From NCBI GenBank assembly GCA_024742475.1, contig JANSYI010000040.1, positions 1-64,000 of the forward strand: a stretch of DNA of 64,000 bases, in the 5' to 3' direction. A program made the translations under genes and the position numbers. The stretch's first letter is position 1, and each line of letters starts with the position of its first letter. Below are positions 26,035-37,307 of this stretch, one piece after another. This DNA is from a bacterium (GTDB taxonomy: Bacteria > Myxococcota_A > Polyangia > Nannocystales > Nannocystaceae). The notes beneath the pieces were generated by a model. That model was not told the origin of the DNA. It saw nothing but the letters and a program-made list of their open reading frames with translations, and searched no databases.

Positions 26035-26097
26035 GTTTCGCGGCCGTCAGTGAAACTCCCAGCGGTCGTCCGGAGTCCCACGCCCGGACTTCGAACG

Positions 26098-27243
26098 ATG
26101 CTCAGCCGACGGCAATTCACTTGGGGATTGCTCGGCGCAGCGTTGAGCGGCTGTCGTTCTCGGACGCCAACCGTCTCTCCTGCCGCCGACGCACCGACAC
26201 CTCTCCCGCCCGTGGTCACGCCGCCCAAGCGCGTGCTCATCCTGGGCGGCACGGGCTTCTTGGGGCCCAAGCTCGTCGAGCAGTGCCTCGCGATGAACGC
26301 CGAGGTCACCCTGTTCAACCGCGGCAGGACCAATCCTCACCTCTTCCCCGAGCTCGAGAAGCTTCGTGGCGATCGCAACGGAGACTTGGCTGCGCTGAAG
26401 GGTCGCCGGTTCGACTGGGTGCTCGACACCAGCGGCTACTTTCCGCGGCAGGTCGAAGCGAGCGCGGGGCTGCTCGCAGATGGTGCGGAACGCTACCTGT
26501 ACGTCTCGTCGATCTCCGCCTATGCCGAGCTGAACGAGCCCGGCGCGTCGGAGACCTGGCCGACGCTGCCGATGCCCGACCCCTACTCGGAGGAGCTTGC
26601 GCTGCACTACGGCGCGCTCAAGGCGGGTTGTGAGCGTGCGGCCGAAGCGGCCATGCCCTCTCGCGCGCTCGTCGTTCGGCCAGGCCTCATCGTCGGCCCC
26701 GGCGACCCCACCGACCGCTTCACGTACTGGCCCGCCCGCGTGGCCAGAGGCGGCGACATCGTCGCGCCCAACGATCCCGGTGACCCCGTGCAGTTCATCG
26801 ACGTCCGAGATCTTGCGGCGTTCATGACGAGCGCGCTCGCGCAGGGCCGAGCGGGAATCTACAACGTGACCGGGCCGACCGAGCGGACGACGATCGGCGC
26901 GCTACTCGACGCTTGCAAGAGCGCAACCGGCGTGGACCCGAACGTGCACTGGGTCCCGACGGCCTCGTTGGCCGAGCACGACGTCGCGCCGTGGATGGAG
27001 CTGACCGTGTGGGTGCCGACCGATGACGAGGAGTTTGGCGGCATGGGCCAGGTCGACATCGCCAAGGCCAAGGAGGCCGGATTGACCACCCGCCCCATCG
27101 AAGAGACCGTCCGAGACACCCTGGCGTGGTGGGAGAGCCTGCCGTCGCAGCGGCGCGAGCGTCCGCGTGCGGGACTCGCGGCCGACAAGGAGCAGGCGGT
27201 GCTGGCCGCGGTCTCGGCCGCCTCCTCGCGCACAGCGGCGTGA
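26098..27243 (+). CDS. Tat-exported NAD-dependent epimerase/dehydratase-like protein
   Basis: From the ATG at 26098 the protein has 381 residues. The first residues (LSRRQFTWGLLGAALSGC) contain a twin-arginine motif and a Cys at a possible lipobox. After a Pro-rich linker comes an extended SDR fold: VLILGGTGFLGPKL (about 45-58), VSSISAY, and YGALKAGCE with the YxxxK pair. Tat export fits a protein that folds with its NAD(P) before crossing the membrane. An extracytoplasmic redox role is inference; the C-terminal part (about 300-345) resembles isoflavone-reductase-like epimerases. Confidence 0.82.
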   Translation: MLSRRQFTWGLLGAALSGCRSRTPTVSPAADAPTPLPPVVTPPKRVLILGGTGFLGPKLVEQCLAMNAEVTLFNRGRTNPHLFPELEKLRGDRNGDLAALKGRRFDWVLDTSGYFPRQVEASAGLLADGAERYLYVSSISAYAELNEPGASETWPTLPMPDPYSEELALHYGALKAGCERAAEAAMPSRALVVRPGLIVGPGDPTDRFTYWPARVARGGDIVAPNDPGDPVQFIDVRDLAAFMTSALAQGRAGIYNVTGPTERTTIGALLDACKSATGVDPNVHWVPTASLAEHDVAPWMELTVWVPTDDEEFGGMGQVDIAKAKEAGLTTRPIEETVRDTLAWWESLPSQRRERPRAGLAADKEQAVLAAVSAASSRTAA

Positions 27244-27280
27244 AGCGATGCTTGCAGGCCCCATGCGCACGGCGGTCACG

Positions 27281-27286
27281 TATGCT
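27281..27286 (+). promoter_or_regulatory. Predicted -10 element of the M1 peptidase gene
   Basis: TATGCT lies 6 bases before the ATG at 27293 and helped choose that start. Confidence 0.5.
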
Positions 27287-27292
27287 CCGCCG

Positions 27293-29643
<2,351 letters not shown>

Positions 29644-29647
<4 letters not shown>

Positions 29648-30129
29648 AGCGTCGCCACCTGCTCGCAGCCGGGCTCGCGCTGGCCTGCGTCCCCTCGGTC
29701 GCCGTTGCGCACCCGTATCACACCTCCTCTGCCGTCGCCGACGTGCGGCGTCGCCGGCTCGAGGTGACGCTGAGCGTCACGCCCGAGGATCTTCAAGAGG
29801 CCCTGCGTCGCCACGCCAAGCGGGCGCTCGACGTCGACACCGATTCCGACGTCGACGCCCTCGCCGAGGCCTACATCCTCGGGCGCTTCGAGGTGATGGG
29901 CGAGGACGGACCGCTCACACCCACGTGGATCGGCAGCGAGATCGAGGACGACGTGGCGCGGCTGTACTTCGAGTTTCGCCTGCCCAAGGACCCCAGCACC
30001 GTGAAGGTGCGCAACACCGTCTTCTTCGAGCTCGCACCGGCGCAGATCAATCGCGTCCTCGTTCGGCAGGGCAAGGACACGCGGACGCTTCGCTTCCGGG
30101 CGGGCGATGAGGCCAAGGCGTTGCTCTGA
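29644..30129 (+). CDS. DUF6702-family exported protein
   Basis: The 161-residue protein begins at an ATG overlapping the M1 stop codon. A signal peptide (KRRHLLAAGLALACVPSVAVA) is followed by AHPYHTSSAVADV and a LEVTLSVTPEDLQEALR strand-helix, the hallmark of DUF6702 proteins. Function is unknown; the consistent position beside an M1 peptidase suggests a joint role in the periplasm. It is a compact beta-rich domain without membrane segments beyond the signal. Confidence 0.78.
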
Positions 30130-30277
30130 GATCTGCGCGTCGGCGGGCTCGTTTCCGCGCGAAGGGAACTGGAACGCCGTACGCAAAGGTTTTGCACTGG
30201 TCTGTCCCCCACGAACAGGGTCACTCAGCCAAGCAGCCGGTTGGTATTTTCCTGGGTCGTTGAGAGCCGGCGGGTGT

Positions 30278-30283
30278 TAGGCT
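30278..30283 (+). promoter_or_regulatory. Predicted -10 element of the DUF5684 gene
   Basis: TAGGCT lies 10 bases before the ATG at 30294. The 164-base gap before this gene holds nothing else I recognise. Confidence 0.4.
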
Positions 30284-30293
30284 CACAACCGTC

Positions 30294-30629
30294 ATGGAGT
30301 ACGCCTTCCTCGTCGTCTACCTCGCGGTCATGATCGTCGCCATTGCTGGCGTCTGGAAAACGTTCGAGAAGGCGGGGCAGCCTGGATGGGCCTGCCTTGT
30401 CCCGATCTATCAGTTTTACGTGATGATTCAGATCGCGGGCAAGCCAACCTGGTGGCTCATCCTCTGCTTCGTACCATTCGTCAACTTCGTCATGATTTTC
30501 CTGATCCCCATCGCGATCGCGGAGAAGTTCGGAAAAGGCGCCGGGTTCGGCGTCGGCCTGGCCCTGCTCGGCTTCATCTTCTACCCCATGCTCGGCTTCG
30601 GCGACGCAACGTACAACCGCAACGCGTAG
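30294..30629 (+). CDS. DUF5684-family small membrane protein
   Basis: The 111-residue protein has three to four membrane helices and the DUF5684 pattern: YLAVMIVAIAGVWKTFEKAGQ with the soluble motif AGQPGWACLVPIYQ, then IAGKPTWWLILCFVPFVN and the C-terminal helix ending GFGDATYNRNA. Proteins of this family are often annotated as signal-peptidase-associated or of unknown function. A strong hairpin terminator follows directly, so it is probably a single-gene transcript. Confidence 0.8.
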   Translation: MEYAFLVVYLAVMIVAIAGVWKTFEKAGQPGWACLVPIYQFYVMIQIAGKPTWWLILCFVPFVNFVMIFLIPIAIAEKFGKGAGFGVGLALLGFIFYPMLGFGDATYNRNA

Positions 30630-30655
30630 CGCTGCGCGCTCGCCCCCTACGAGAC

Positions 30656-30690
30656 GGAGTCCTGCTCACGCAGGGCTCCGTTTTCTCTTT
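30656..30690 (+). terminator. Rho-independent terminator
   Basis: A 10-base stem (GGAGTCCTGC and GCAGGGCTCC, one G-U pair) with a 4-base loop is followed by a T-rich tract (TTTTCTCTTT). It ends the DUF5684 transcript. Confidence 0.8.
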
Positions 30691-30722
30691 GCGGCGCCGA
30701 TTGCCAGACGGCGACACGCCGA

Positions 30723-30728
30723 TATCAT
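30723..30728 (+). promoter_or_regulatory. Predicted -10 element of the gene at 30736
   Basis: TATCAT lies 7 bases before the GTG at 30736 and supports that start. Confidence 0.5.
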
Positions 30729-30735
30729 CCCGCCG

Positions 30736-32556
30736 GTGGCAGACGCCCCACGAGCGACGACCGCGCTGGCCCTTCGGAACCCGGAAGCCTTCCGTCGCGC
30801 CCCCGAGTTCTATCCCGAGGGACACGCCGGGCCAGAGCTGGCGACGGTCCTGCTCGGCGCACCTGCGGCGGCATCCCTAGGCACGGGCCTCTTGCTCGCG
30901 CTGCTCGGGACCGGTCCAGGTGCAGTCCTCGGTGCCCTCTTTGCGGTGCCCGTCGCCTCGCTCGCCGCGAACAATCGCCTCTCGAGCCGGGGCAAGGGAG
31001 CCCTCGCGCAGGCGCGGATCCTGTACGTGCGGGACACCGAGCGAGGCCTGGCCGCGCTCGAGGCCGTCGCCCAATCGGGCGCGCTGCCCGAGGTTCGACT
31101 CGAAGCCGCCGCCCTCGTCGCGCAGCATCGCATCGAGACGGGCGACATTCGAGGGGCCGTCGACGCGCTCTCGATTCACGAGCAGGACGCCGGAAAGCTC
31201 CGGCGCCGACGCAACTGGGAGGTCGGCCTGCGCGGCGAGGTGCTGCGCTCGATCCTCGCGTGGTTGTCGCCGGGCAGCTTCGTCGAGTCGGGCGTCGCGG
31301 GCAGCGACGCGTTCGATGAGCGTGAGATCACCGAAGAAGGACAAGCCCTCGTCGCGCTCCTTCGCGTCCTCGAGCGTGCTGCCGAGACCGACGACGGCGC
31401 GCTGGCGACCGCGTGGAGAAACGCGCGCGGTGCCAACCTCTCGGGGCTGTACCCGACGCTGTACGCCGTCGGCCTCGCGGTGTCCGCGGAGCGACTGCAC
31501 CACCTCATCGATCGACTGCACGAGGTCCTCGACGGCGAGCGCGGTGAGTTCTACCGCGGCGTCCTGCGGCAGCTCTTCCCCCGCATGCAGCTGCTCGACG
31601 CGGGCGGCTACCGTGAAGCGAGCCCCGAAGATCCCACGGTGATGACGCAGGCGGTCACCGTCGCTGCACCCAAGGAGGTGGTCGCGCTGGCCCGGCCGGG
31701 CGACTTGATGCCTCCGGCTTCGTTCGCGCCCCAGGCGTTCGCCGGCACGTACGGGACGATCATCGGCCTGGCGACGATCTCGGGCCTCGCCATGGGTTCG
31801 GGGGTGGCCGGCGCAGTCGTCGGGTTCTTCATGAGCGTGTACTTCGGCACGCCCTTCGCCGCCATTTGGGGCTCACGTCGTACGCAAGCGCTCCGCCGAG
31901 CCCACCGCGTCGAAGCCCTCGCCGCGTTGGACCCTGCCCCGCCGCGGGCGTGGCTCGAAGAATGCGCCTCCGGACCTCCAGGCCCCGTCACCCGAACGAG
32001 CGGCTACCGCCGACTGCTGCCGATCCCCGAGGGCACGATGGTCGTCTACGTCGCGGTGGCCAAAGCCGAGGCGGCGCTCGCCCGGCTCGAGGCGCAGGAG
32101 GCCTGGTCGTACGTCTCGTGGTGGTACGAGAGCTTCTCGGGCCGACTCCAGCACGACACCTCGATGTACGCCGCGGGCAGCGCCTTGGTCCGCATCGCCA
32201 CGCTCACGGGCCACGCAGCGGACGCCCGGAGGCTCATGGCGGCGCTGCCCGAGCGAGGCAACGAGTGGGATGGACCCCACAACCGTTCGATCCGCGGCAA
32301 CGCCCCGTTTGCCACCCGACTGGCCGAGGCGCTGCTGCTCGCGCTCGAGGGCGACTGGGAGATGAGCCGCGCGCGCATCGAATGGGCGCTGCAGGCTCCC
32401 GCCGTCGACCTGTCCGAGAATGACCGCGCGCTCTACGAGCGCATCGCCTACCAGGCGTCGAAGGCCGGAGTCTCGGTCCGCTGGCCATACTCCAGCACGG
32501 ACCCTGCCGCCAAGACGTGGGCCAGCGCTGTGTGGCCTACGGATTCGGAGGCTTGA
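30736..32556 (+). CDS. Unknown large protein with two hydrophobic hairpins
   Basis: The 606-residue protein starts at a GTG. It has hydrophobic hairpins at about 35-75 (LGTGLLLALLGTGPGAVLG) and about 340-375 (IIGLATISGLAMGSGVAG), and the rest is helical and TPR-like (EVRLEAAALVAQHRIETGDI and a similar C-terminal stretch with LAEALLLALEGDWEMSRAR). There is no signal peptide. I do not recognise the family. The helical repeats suggest a membrane-bound scaffold. It converges with the small membrane protein gene, overlapping it by 20 bases. Confidence 0.65.
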   Translation: MADAPRATTALALRNPEAFRRAPEFYPEGHAGPELATVLLGAPAAASLGTGLLLALLGTGPGAVLGALFAVPVASLAANNRLSSRGKGALAQARILYVRDTERGLAALEAVAQSGALPEVRLEAAALVAQHRIETGDIRGAVDALSIHEQDAGKLRRRRNWEVGLRGEVLRSILAWLSPGSFVESGVAGSDAFDEREITEEGQALVALLRVLERAAETDDGALATAWRNARGANLSGLYPTLYAVGLAVSAERLHHLIDRLHEVLDGERGEFYRGVLRQLFPRMQLLDAGGYREASPEDPTVMTQAVTVAAPKEVVALARPGDLMPPASFAPQAFAGTYGTIIGLATISGLAMGSGVAGAVVGFFMSVYFGTPFAAIWGSRRTQALRRAHRVEALAALDPAPPRAWLEECASGPPGPVTRTSGYRRLLPIPEGTMVVYVAVAKAEAALARLEAQEAWSYVSWWYESFSGRLQHDTSMYAAGSALVRIATLTGHAADARRLMAALPERGNEWDGPHNRSIRGNAPFATRLAEALLLALEGDWEMSRARIEWALQAPAVDLSENDRALYERIAYQASKAGVSVRWPYSSTDPAAKTWASAVWPTDSEA

Positions 32557-32791
32557 ACTCCGGCAGCAGCTCTTCGTTGGGGTCGCCGTACTGCTTGTGC
32601 AGCGTGAGCGCGACCGTGCCCGCGACGACCTGCAGCGCGACGAGGCATGACGGGAACACGACGATGTAGAACCAGATCGTGTTGCCCAGCCATTGGTAGA
32701 GCCACCAGCCCTGAAAGGCTGCAGCGAAGAGGCCGCAGATGATGCCGATGGTGAGGATGCTGCGGCGGCCGAGGGTGAACTGTTCAGCCAT
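32537..32791 (-). CDS. Small two-helix membrane protein
   Basis: The 84-residue protein (ATG 32791) has two membrane helices (about 12-30 and 40-62, IWFYIVVFPSCLVALQVVAG) and a polar Pro-rich tail ending EFKPPNP. The family is not recognised. Its start overlaps the end of the upstream beta-propeller lipoprotein gene by 8 bases, so both are probably cotranscribed. Confidence 0.65.
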   Translation of the reverse strand: MAEQFTLGRRSILTIGIICGLFAAAFQGWWLYQWLGNTIWFYIVVFPSCLVALQVVAGTVALTLHKQYGDPNEELLPEFKPPNP

Positions 32792-33857
32792 ACAAAGGCG
32801 CTCCCTCAACCCCTAGCACGACCCGCACCACCCGGGTACCGAACAACTCGGTCACGTAGCCCGAGCATGGGTCGAAGTCGTCTCCCCGGCCAAACGCCAT
32901 GCTCGCGGGCGACTCGAGCCCTTGAACGACGAGCTCGCCCTCGGTCAGCTCGGTGGCCGCGCCGTCGACCCGCCAGATCTCCCCGGGCAGGTTGGCCAGG
33001 ACGTACACGTTGCCCAACACGTCGACGGCGACGCCGTCGTTGGCCGAGCCCGGGCCGGTGTGCATGATCTGGGCGGCCGTCTCCTCGATGGGGAGGCCCT
33101 CGCCGTCCACCTCGTAGCGGGTGAGTTCCCCGTTCAACGAGAAGGTCGACGCGACGAAGAGCGCGTCGCCCGAGGGCGAGTAGGCGATGCCGTTGGGCGA
33201 GGGGACGTCTTCGATCGCCGTGGTGACCGTGCCGTCGCCCGCCACGTGAAAGACCCTGGTGTCGAAGTCGTCGGAGACGAGCGCGGTCCCACCCGGCGTC
33301 AGCGCGACGAAGTTGGGGCTGTCGATGCCCTCGGCCAGCAGCGAGGCCGTGCCGGCGGCGTCGACCTCATAGACCGCACCATCGGGCGCCATGAGCTCGC
33401 CGATGCTCGCGACCACGAACCCTCCATCCGAACGGGGCGCCAGACCCAGCGCGTGGGGAAGCATCGCGAAGGGTGACGCCTCCCCGTCGGCCGAGAGTCG
33501 CCAGAGCGTCCCCATCTCGCCCTCGAGGGTCGTGACGACCAGCGCGCCGTCGGCCGAGAACGCGATCCCCTCGCTCCCTCCTTCGAACCCGTCGTAGACC
33601 GTCTCGACCGCGCCGACCTCGAGATCGTCCCAACACCGGCTGGGCACCCCAGTGCTCGACGCGCTGCTCTCACTCTCGTCGGCGCCTCCCGTGCTCGACG
33701 ACGACGACGTCACGACCGACGTGCTCCCTGGCCCAACGGACGACGACGACGACAGCCCGCTCTCGGTCGAGCCACCGCTCGTCTCTGTGGCAGGACCGTC
33801 ATCGCCTCCACACGCGGCGAGGGTGAGAGCGAGCAGGCACGGGCGCAGGCGCATCAT
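32784..33857 (-). CDS. SMP-30/NHL-like beta-propeller lipoprotein
   Basis: The 357-residue protein has a lipobox (LTLAACG), a Ser/Thr/Gly-rich linker to about residue 72, and a propeller with repeated strand-loop motifs (EGIAFSADGALVVTTL, NGIAYSPSGDALFVAS, NDGVAVDVLGNVYVL), as in SMP-30/gluconolaconase-like proteins. Cell-surface location is expected. Substrate and activity are unknown; a lactonase or binding role fits the family. It has a leaderless promoter 6 bases before the ATG. Confidence 0.8.
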   Translation of the reverse strand: MMRLRPCLLALTLAACGGDDGPATETSGGSTESGLSSSSSVGPGSTSVVTSSSSSTGGADESESSASSTGVPSRCWDDLEVGAVETVYDGFEGGSEGIAFSADGALVVTTLEGEMGTLWRLSADGEASPFAMLPHALGLAPRSDGGFVVASIGELMAPDGAVYEVDAAGTASLLAEGIDSPNFVALTPGGTALVSDDFDTRVFHVAGDGTVTTAIEDVPSPNGIAYSPSGDALFVASTFSLNGELTRYEVDGEGLPIEETAAQIMHTGPGSANDGVAVDVLGNVYVLANLPGEIWRVDGAATELTEGELVVQGLESPASMAFGRGDDFDPCSGYVTELFGTRVVRVVLGVEGAPLYG

Positions 33858-33863
33858 CGGCGC

Positions 33864-33872
33864 AGGGTATCA
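33864..33872 (-). promoter_or_regulatory. Extended -10 element of the SMP-30-like gene
   Basis: TGATACCCT lies 6 bases before the ATG at 33857; its TGA is the stop codon of the LysR-type gene. Confidence 0.5.
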
Positions 33873-34823
33873 GCCGTCTCGGAGCGCCTTACGCACCAGC
33901 CCGCGAAACCACCGATGCGCCGGGTCCTCGTGCAGGCGGGGATGCCAGACCAAGGTGATGGCGTGCTTGGGGAGCGAGACGGGCACGGGAAGCGAGCGGA
34001 CACCGGGCGCCAACCCCTCGAGCGCCGTCGGCCCGGTCAGCACGAGGTCGCTGTGCGCGACGGCACGAAGGGCCGCAGGAAAGCTCGGCACGCGCAGTCG
34101 GATGTGTCGCTCGAGTCCCGCCTTGGCCAGCGCTCTGTCGACGACTCCCGGGCCCTTGCCGCTGGGTGAGACCAGCACGTGATGCAGCTGCGTGAACATG
34201 CGCCGACCGATGCGGGTGGCAGCTTCGAGGGCGGGATGTCCATCGCGAACGAAGCACCGATACCCGTCTCGAAGCACGACCGCCTGCCGGAGGCTTCCGG
34301 TGAGCTGCAGAGCCCTGTCGAATGGCTCGGGGTCCTCGAGCACGGGGACGACACCGAGCTCGACCTCCCCGCTTTCGAGCTCTGCGACCAGCTCCGGCCC
34401 GAGGTTGCGAATGACGAGGCCCACCCCCGGGGCGACCGCGGCGAGCTGGCCCATGATGGGCGGCGCACCCACCCACGTGAACATGTCGACCGAGGCGACG
34501 ACGAACGTGCGCGTCGACGTCGCGGGATCGAACGCGGCAGGCTCGTGCATGGCCCTCGACAGGGCGAGCAGCCCCGCGCGAACCGGTACGACGAGCGCCT
34601 CGGCGCGCGGCGTGAGAGAGACCCCTTTCGCGTTGCGGACGAACAGCGCGTCGTCGAACAACGCTCGAAGTCGCCGGAGCGCGTGGCTCATGGCCGACTG
34701 GGTGACGCCCACGGTGCGCGCCGCCGTCGTCACGTTGCGGGCGCGCGCCACGGCATCGAAGGCCAGGAGCAGGTTCAGGTCGATGCCGCGGAGCTGATCC
34801 AGCTCGTCATGAACGCTGCTCAT
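33870..34823 (-). CDS. LysR-type transcriptional regulator
   Basis: From the ATG at 34823 the protein has 317 residues: an N-terminal winged helix (DLNLLLAFDAVARARNVTTA, SQSAMSHALRRLR-type recognition segment, reading TQSAMSHALRRL) and a substrate-binding domain (about 100-300). LysR proteins usually control a divergent gene; the adjacent divergent gene is the NAD(P)-binding protein at 34881. The 57-base space between them holds short ATGA/TCAT inverted bits at 34823-34842 that could be an operator. The effector is unknown. Confidence 0.88.
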   Translation of the reverse strand: MSSVHDELDQLRGIDLNLLLAFDAVARARNVTTAARTVGVTQSAMSHALRRLRALFDDALFVRNAKGVSLTPRAEALVVPVRAGLLALSRAMHEPAAFDPATSTRTFVVASVDMFTWVGAPPIMGQLAAVAPGVGLVIRNLGPELVAELESGEVELGVVPVLEDPEPFDRALQLTGSLRQAVVLRDGYRCFVRDGHPALEAATRIGRRMFTQLHHVLVSPSGKGPGVVDRALAKAGLERHIRLRVPSFPAALRAVAHSDLVLTGPTALEGLAPGVRSLPVPVSLPKHAITLVWHPRLHEDPAHRWFRGLVRKALRDG

Positions 34824-34880
34824 GATGATGAGAGCGTACTTCATTGGATGCATGAGCGGGCGCGCGCCATCGTGCAGAGC

Positions 34881-35549
34881 ATGCCCACACGGAACGCTTC
34901 TTTCGCCCTCCTCGGAGCCACTCGCGGAATCGGTCGCGCCGTGCTCGACCTCGCTCTGGAGCGCGGCCACCGCGTCCGCGCGCTCGTCCGCCCGGACAGC
35001 ACGCTCGACGCCCTACACCCCAACCTCACTCTCGTCCCGGGCGACGCGACGAACCCGCGCGACGTCGCGACCGCGCTTGCCGGCACCGAGGCTCTCCTCA
35101 GCACGATCGGCGCGCCCGCTCGCTCGAAGCATCAGGTCCGCACCCGGGCTGCCGAGGCGTGCGTCGAGGCGATGCGAGTCACTGGCGTCCGCCGACTCAT
35201 CGCGGTGTCGGTGTACGGCACCGGCGAGACCCGCGAACACCTGCCGTTCTTCACGCGCGCGCTCGTGTTTCCGCTGTTCCTTCGTCGCGTCATCGCCGAC
35301 CACGAGACGCAAGAGGCCGCGATCGAGCGCAGCGGACTGGATTGGACGCTCGTTCGACCGCCCTACCTCACCGAAGGCCCTCCAACGGGCGACTACGCCA
35401 TCGACTTCGGCGCGCAGGTGAGCGGCCTGACGTGGAAGATCAGCCGGGCCGACGTCGCCCACGCGATGCTGGGCGCGCTCGAGCAGCGCGCCTACGTCCG
35501 CTCCGCAGTGGGCCTCTCGTATCGCAGGTCGGCCGCCGCCGCGGCATAG
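34881..35549 (+). CDS. NAD(P)H-binding NmrA/SDR-like protein
   Basis: The 222-residue protein (ATG 34881; GTG 34872 possible) has a Rossmann start FALLGATRGIGRAVLDLALE, an IAVSVYGTGE strand and a DWTLVRPPYLTEG segment typical of NmrA-like NAD(P)H-binding proteins and atypical SDRs. These reduce small molecules or sense the NADP ratio. The likely regulator is the divergent LysR gene. The catalytic YxxxK is not clear, in keeping with the atypical group. Confidence 0.82.
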   Translation: MPTRNASFALLGATRGIGRAVLDLALERGHRVRALVRPDSTLDALHPNLTLVPGDATNPRDVATALAGTEALLSTIGAPARSKHQVRTRAAEACVEAMRVTGVRRLIAVSVYGTGETREHLPFFTRALVFPLFLRRVIADHETQEAAIERSGLDWTLVRPPYLTEGPPTGDYAIDFGAQVSGLTWKISRADVAHAMLGALEQRAYVRSAVGLSYRRSAAAAA

Positions 35550-35558
35550 CGGCGCATG

Positions 35559-36170
35559 TCAGCGTTCGGCGAGCAGCCCTCGGCCGAGGAAGGCCAGCAC
35601 GTCGCGGCGGACCTCGGCCGGCGGCAGCGTGTCTTCCCAAAGGACCCAACGCATGCCGATGAAGTCGAAGATGCCCATGAGCGCATAGGCGATCGCCTCG
35701 GGGTCGAAGGAGCGAAACTCGCCGCTGGTCATCGCTGCTCGCAACCCGCGAACGTACCCTTCGGCGAGCTTGGCGTAGTAGCTGCGGTAGAGCGACTCGT
35801 CGACGAACTCGGCTTGGCGCACGATCTTGTAGAGGTGCCGGTGCTCTCGAATGAACGCGAGGAACGCCTCGAGGCCGGCCTCTTCGACCTCCATGCGGGT
35901 CTGCAGCCCCTCGACGGCCTCGGACAGGCGGCGGCGAAGCGTCGTGCCGAGCGTGTCGACGAGCTGTGTGTACACCGACTGCTTGCTCTCGAAGTACACG
36001 TAGAACGTGCCCTGAGCGACGCCCGCGGCGCGGGTGATCTCCACGATCGACGCGCGCTCGAACCCCTGCTCACCGAAGACGCGCTCGGCCGCGCCGAGGA
36101 GCTTGGCCCGGGTCCGCCGACCACGAGCGGTGAGGGTTGATGTCTGGGGGTCTGCCACGAGCCGGCGCAT
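35559..36170 (-). CDS. TetR-family transcriptional regulator
   Basis: The 203-residue protein has a TetR helix-turn-helix (about 17-63; RERVFGEQGFERASIVEITRAAGVAQGTFYVYF-like pattern, with GVAQGTFYVYFESKQ) and a C-terminal ligand domain. The neighbours are the NmrA-like gene (convergent, 10 bases) and a Cys-rich lipoprotein, so the target is not evident. The C-terminal domain with YKIVRQAEFVDESLYRSYY resembles fatty-acid or drug sensors. Confidence 0.9.
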   Translation of the reverse strand: MRRLVADPQTSTLTARGRRTRAKLLGAAERVFGEQGFERASIVEITRAAGVAQGTFYVYFESKQSVYTQLVDTLGTTLRRRLSEAVEGLQTRMEVEEAGLEAFLAFIREHRHLYKIVRQAEFVDESLYRSYYAKLAEGYVRGLRAAMTSGEFRSFDPEAIAYALMGIFDFIGMRWVLWEDTLPPAEVRRDVLAFLGRGLLAER

Positions 36171-36287
36171 GATGGGCCGCGCGGTCGACCTGGAGCAACA
36201 CCCGTTCGCGCGATGTCGGCCGGCATCCGTGCCCGACGCGGCCCCACGACCTGTGAGTTGGCCGGCCGGTTCGCAGAGAGGATCGGC

Positions 36288-37214
36288 CTATTCGACGCAA
36301 ACGCCGACGTTCTCGAGGCCGTCGGGCGCGTCGCCGTTCTCGAAGTAGGGCACGCAAACGTACGGTTTTGGGCAGTCCGCCGGCTCCGGCTCGTAGCAGA
36401 ACTGTGTGCAGCATGAGGGACCATCGCACCCGACGGCCTCCCCCGAGACGCAGAGGTAGCCAGGAGCACACTCGTTGATGAACTCGCAAGGATCACCGAT
36501 CTCGGTGTCTCCCATGGACGCATCCGGGGCGCACACGAACCCGCCGTTGGCCGGAACGCACGCTTGCCCTTCGTCGCAGTCCTGCAGCAAGGGATCGCAG
36601 TTCGGGAGACAGACCGCGATGACGCCTTCGTTGGCGATGAGACACGACGCGTTCGGTTCGTCGCACAGGGGATTGCCGGGCGAGCCCGCGCAGAAGGGCA
36701 CGCACGTCCCCGTGTTGGACTCGGGATCGAGGCCCCAGCACATCGAGGTCCCATCACAAGTATCGAAGCCCGAGTAGGGAGGGCCGCTGATCGAGCACTC
36801 GTCGCCCGGCGTGTCGGGATCTCGGACGATGGGAAAACACCCCAGCGAATCCCACGCCGCGGCCGGGTCGTCCGAGTGGGGCATGCACTTCTCGCCCTCC
36901 TCCGGGCAGTCTTGTTTGAACGTGCTGCAGATATCGGTGGCGATACCGGTCGTCCCGCTCGTCGAGCTCACCGGCCCCGTGTCCCCTGCCGTGACCCCGG
37001 TGGTGGACTCGCCGCGCCCCTGCGTCGTCCCGGTCTCGTCCGACGTCGTCGCGGAGCCGCCCGAGCCAGGCCTGCCCGTGTCGTCTGCGCCCCGGGTCGA
37101 CGAGACCACCCCCTCGGTTGCGCCCGACCCATCATCGGCGGCGAACATGGGGTTCACCCGCACGCAGCCCGCGACCAGGCCGACCACGACGACACCACCA
37201 ACGCGACACCACAC
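36288..37214 (-). CDS. Cys-rich surface lipoprotein
   Basis: The GTG at 37214 gives 308 residues and is supported by a TACGGT hexamer 6 bases upstream. A signal peptide with lipobox LVAGC is followed by a Ser/Thr/Gly linker to about residue 95. The rest has over twenty Cys in patterns such as CDPLLQDCDEGQACVP and CDGPSCCTQFCYEP, resembling Cys-rich secreted domains common in Nannocystis-type lipoproteins. Disulphide-stabilised and surface-exposed; no known activity. Confidence 0.75.
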   Translation of the reverse strand: MWCRVGGVVVVGLVAGCVRVNPMFAADDGSGATEGVVSSTRGADDTGRPGSGGSATTSDETGTTQGRGESTTGVTAGDTGPVSSTSGTTGIATDICSTFKQDCPEEGEKCMPHSDDPAAAWDSLGCFPIVRDPDTPGDECSISGPPYSGFDTCDGTSMCWGLDPESNTGTCVPFCAGSPGNPLCDEPNASCLIANEGVIAVCLPNCDPLLQDCDEGQACVPANGGFVCAPDASMGDTEIGDPCEFINECAPGYLCVSGEAVGCDGPSCCTQFCYEPEPADCPKPYVCVPYFENGDAPDGLENVGVCVE

Positions 37215-37220
37215 CTCGAA

Positions 37221-37226
37221 ACCGTA
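37221..37226 (-). promoter_or_regulatory. Predicted -10 element of the Cys-rich lipoprotein gene
   Basis: TACGGT lies 6 bases before the GTG at 37214. It is divergent from the promoter at 37296. Confidence 0.45.
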
Positions 37227-37295
37227 CAGCGAAAACACACTTCGTCCAAACGGCCATCGCACGCCGCGCGCCGATACTCCGCCTCGCGCATGGGG

Positions 37296-37301
37296 TAAGG
37301 T
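37296..37301 (+). promoter_or_regulatory. Predicted -10 element of the large lipoprotein gene
   Basis: TAAGGT lies 6 bases before the ATG at 37308. Confidence 0.5.
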
Positions 37302-37307
37302 CCGCCA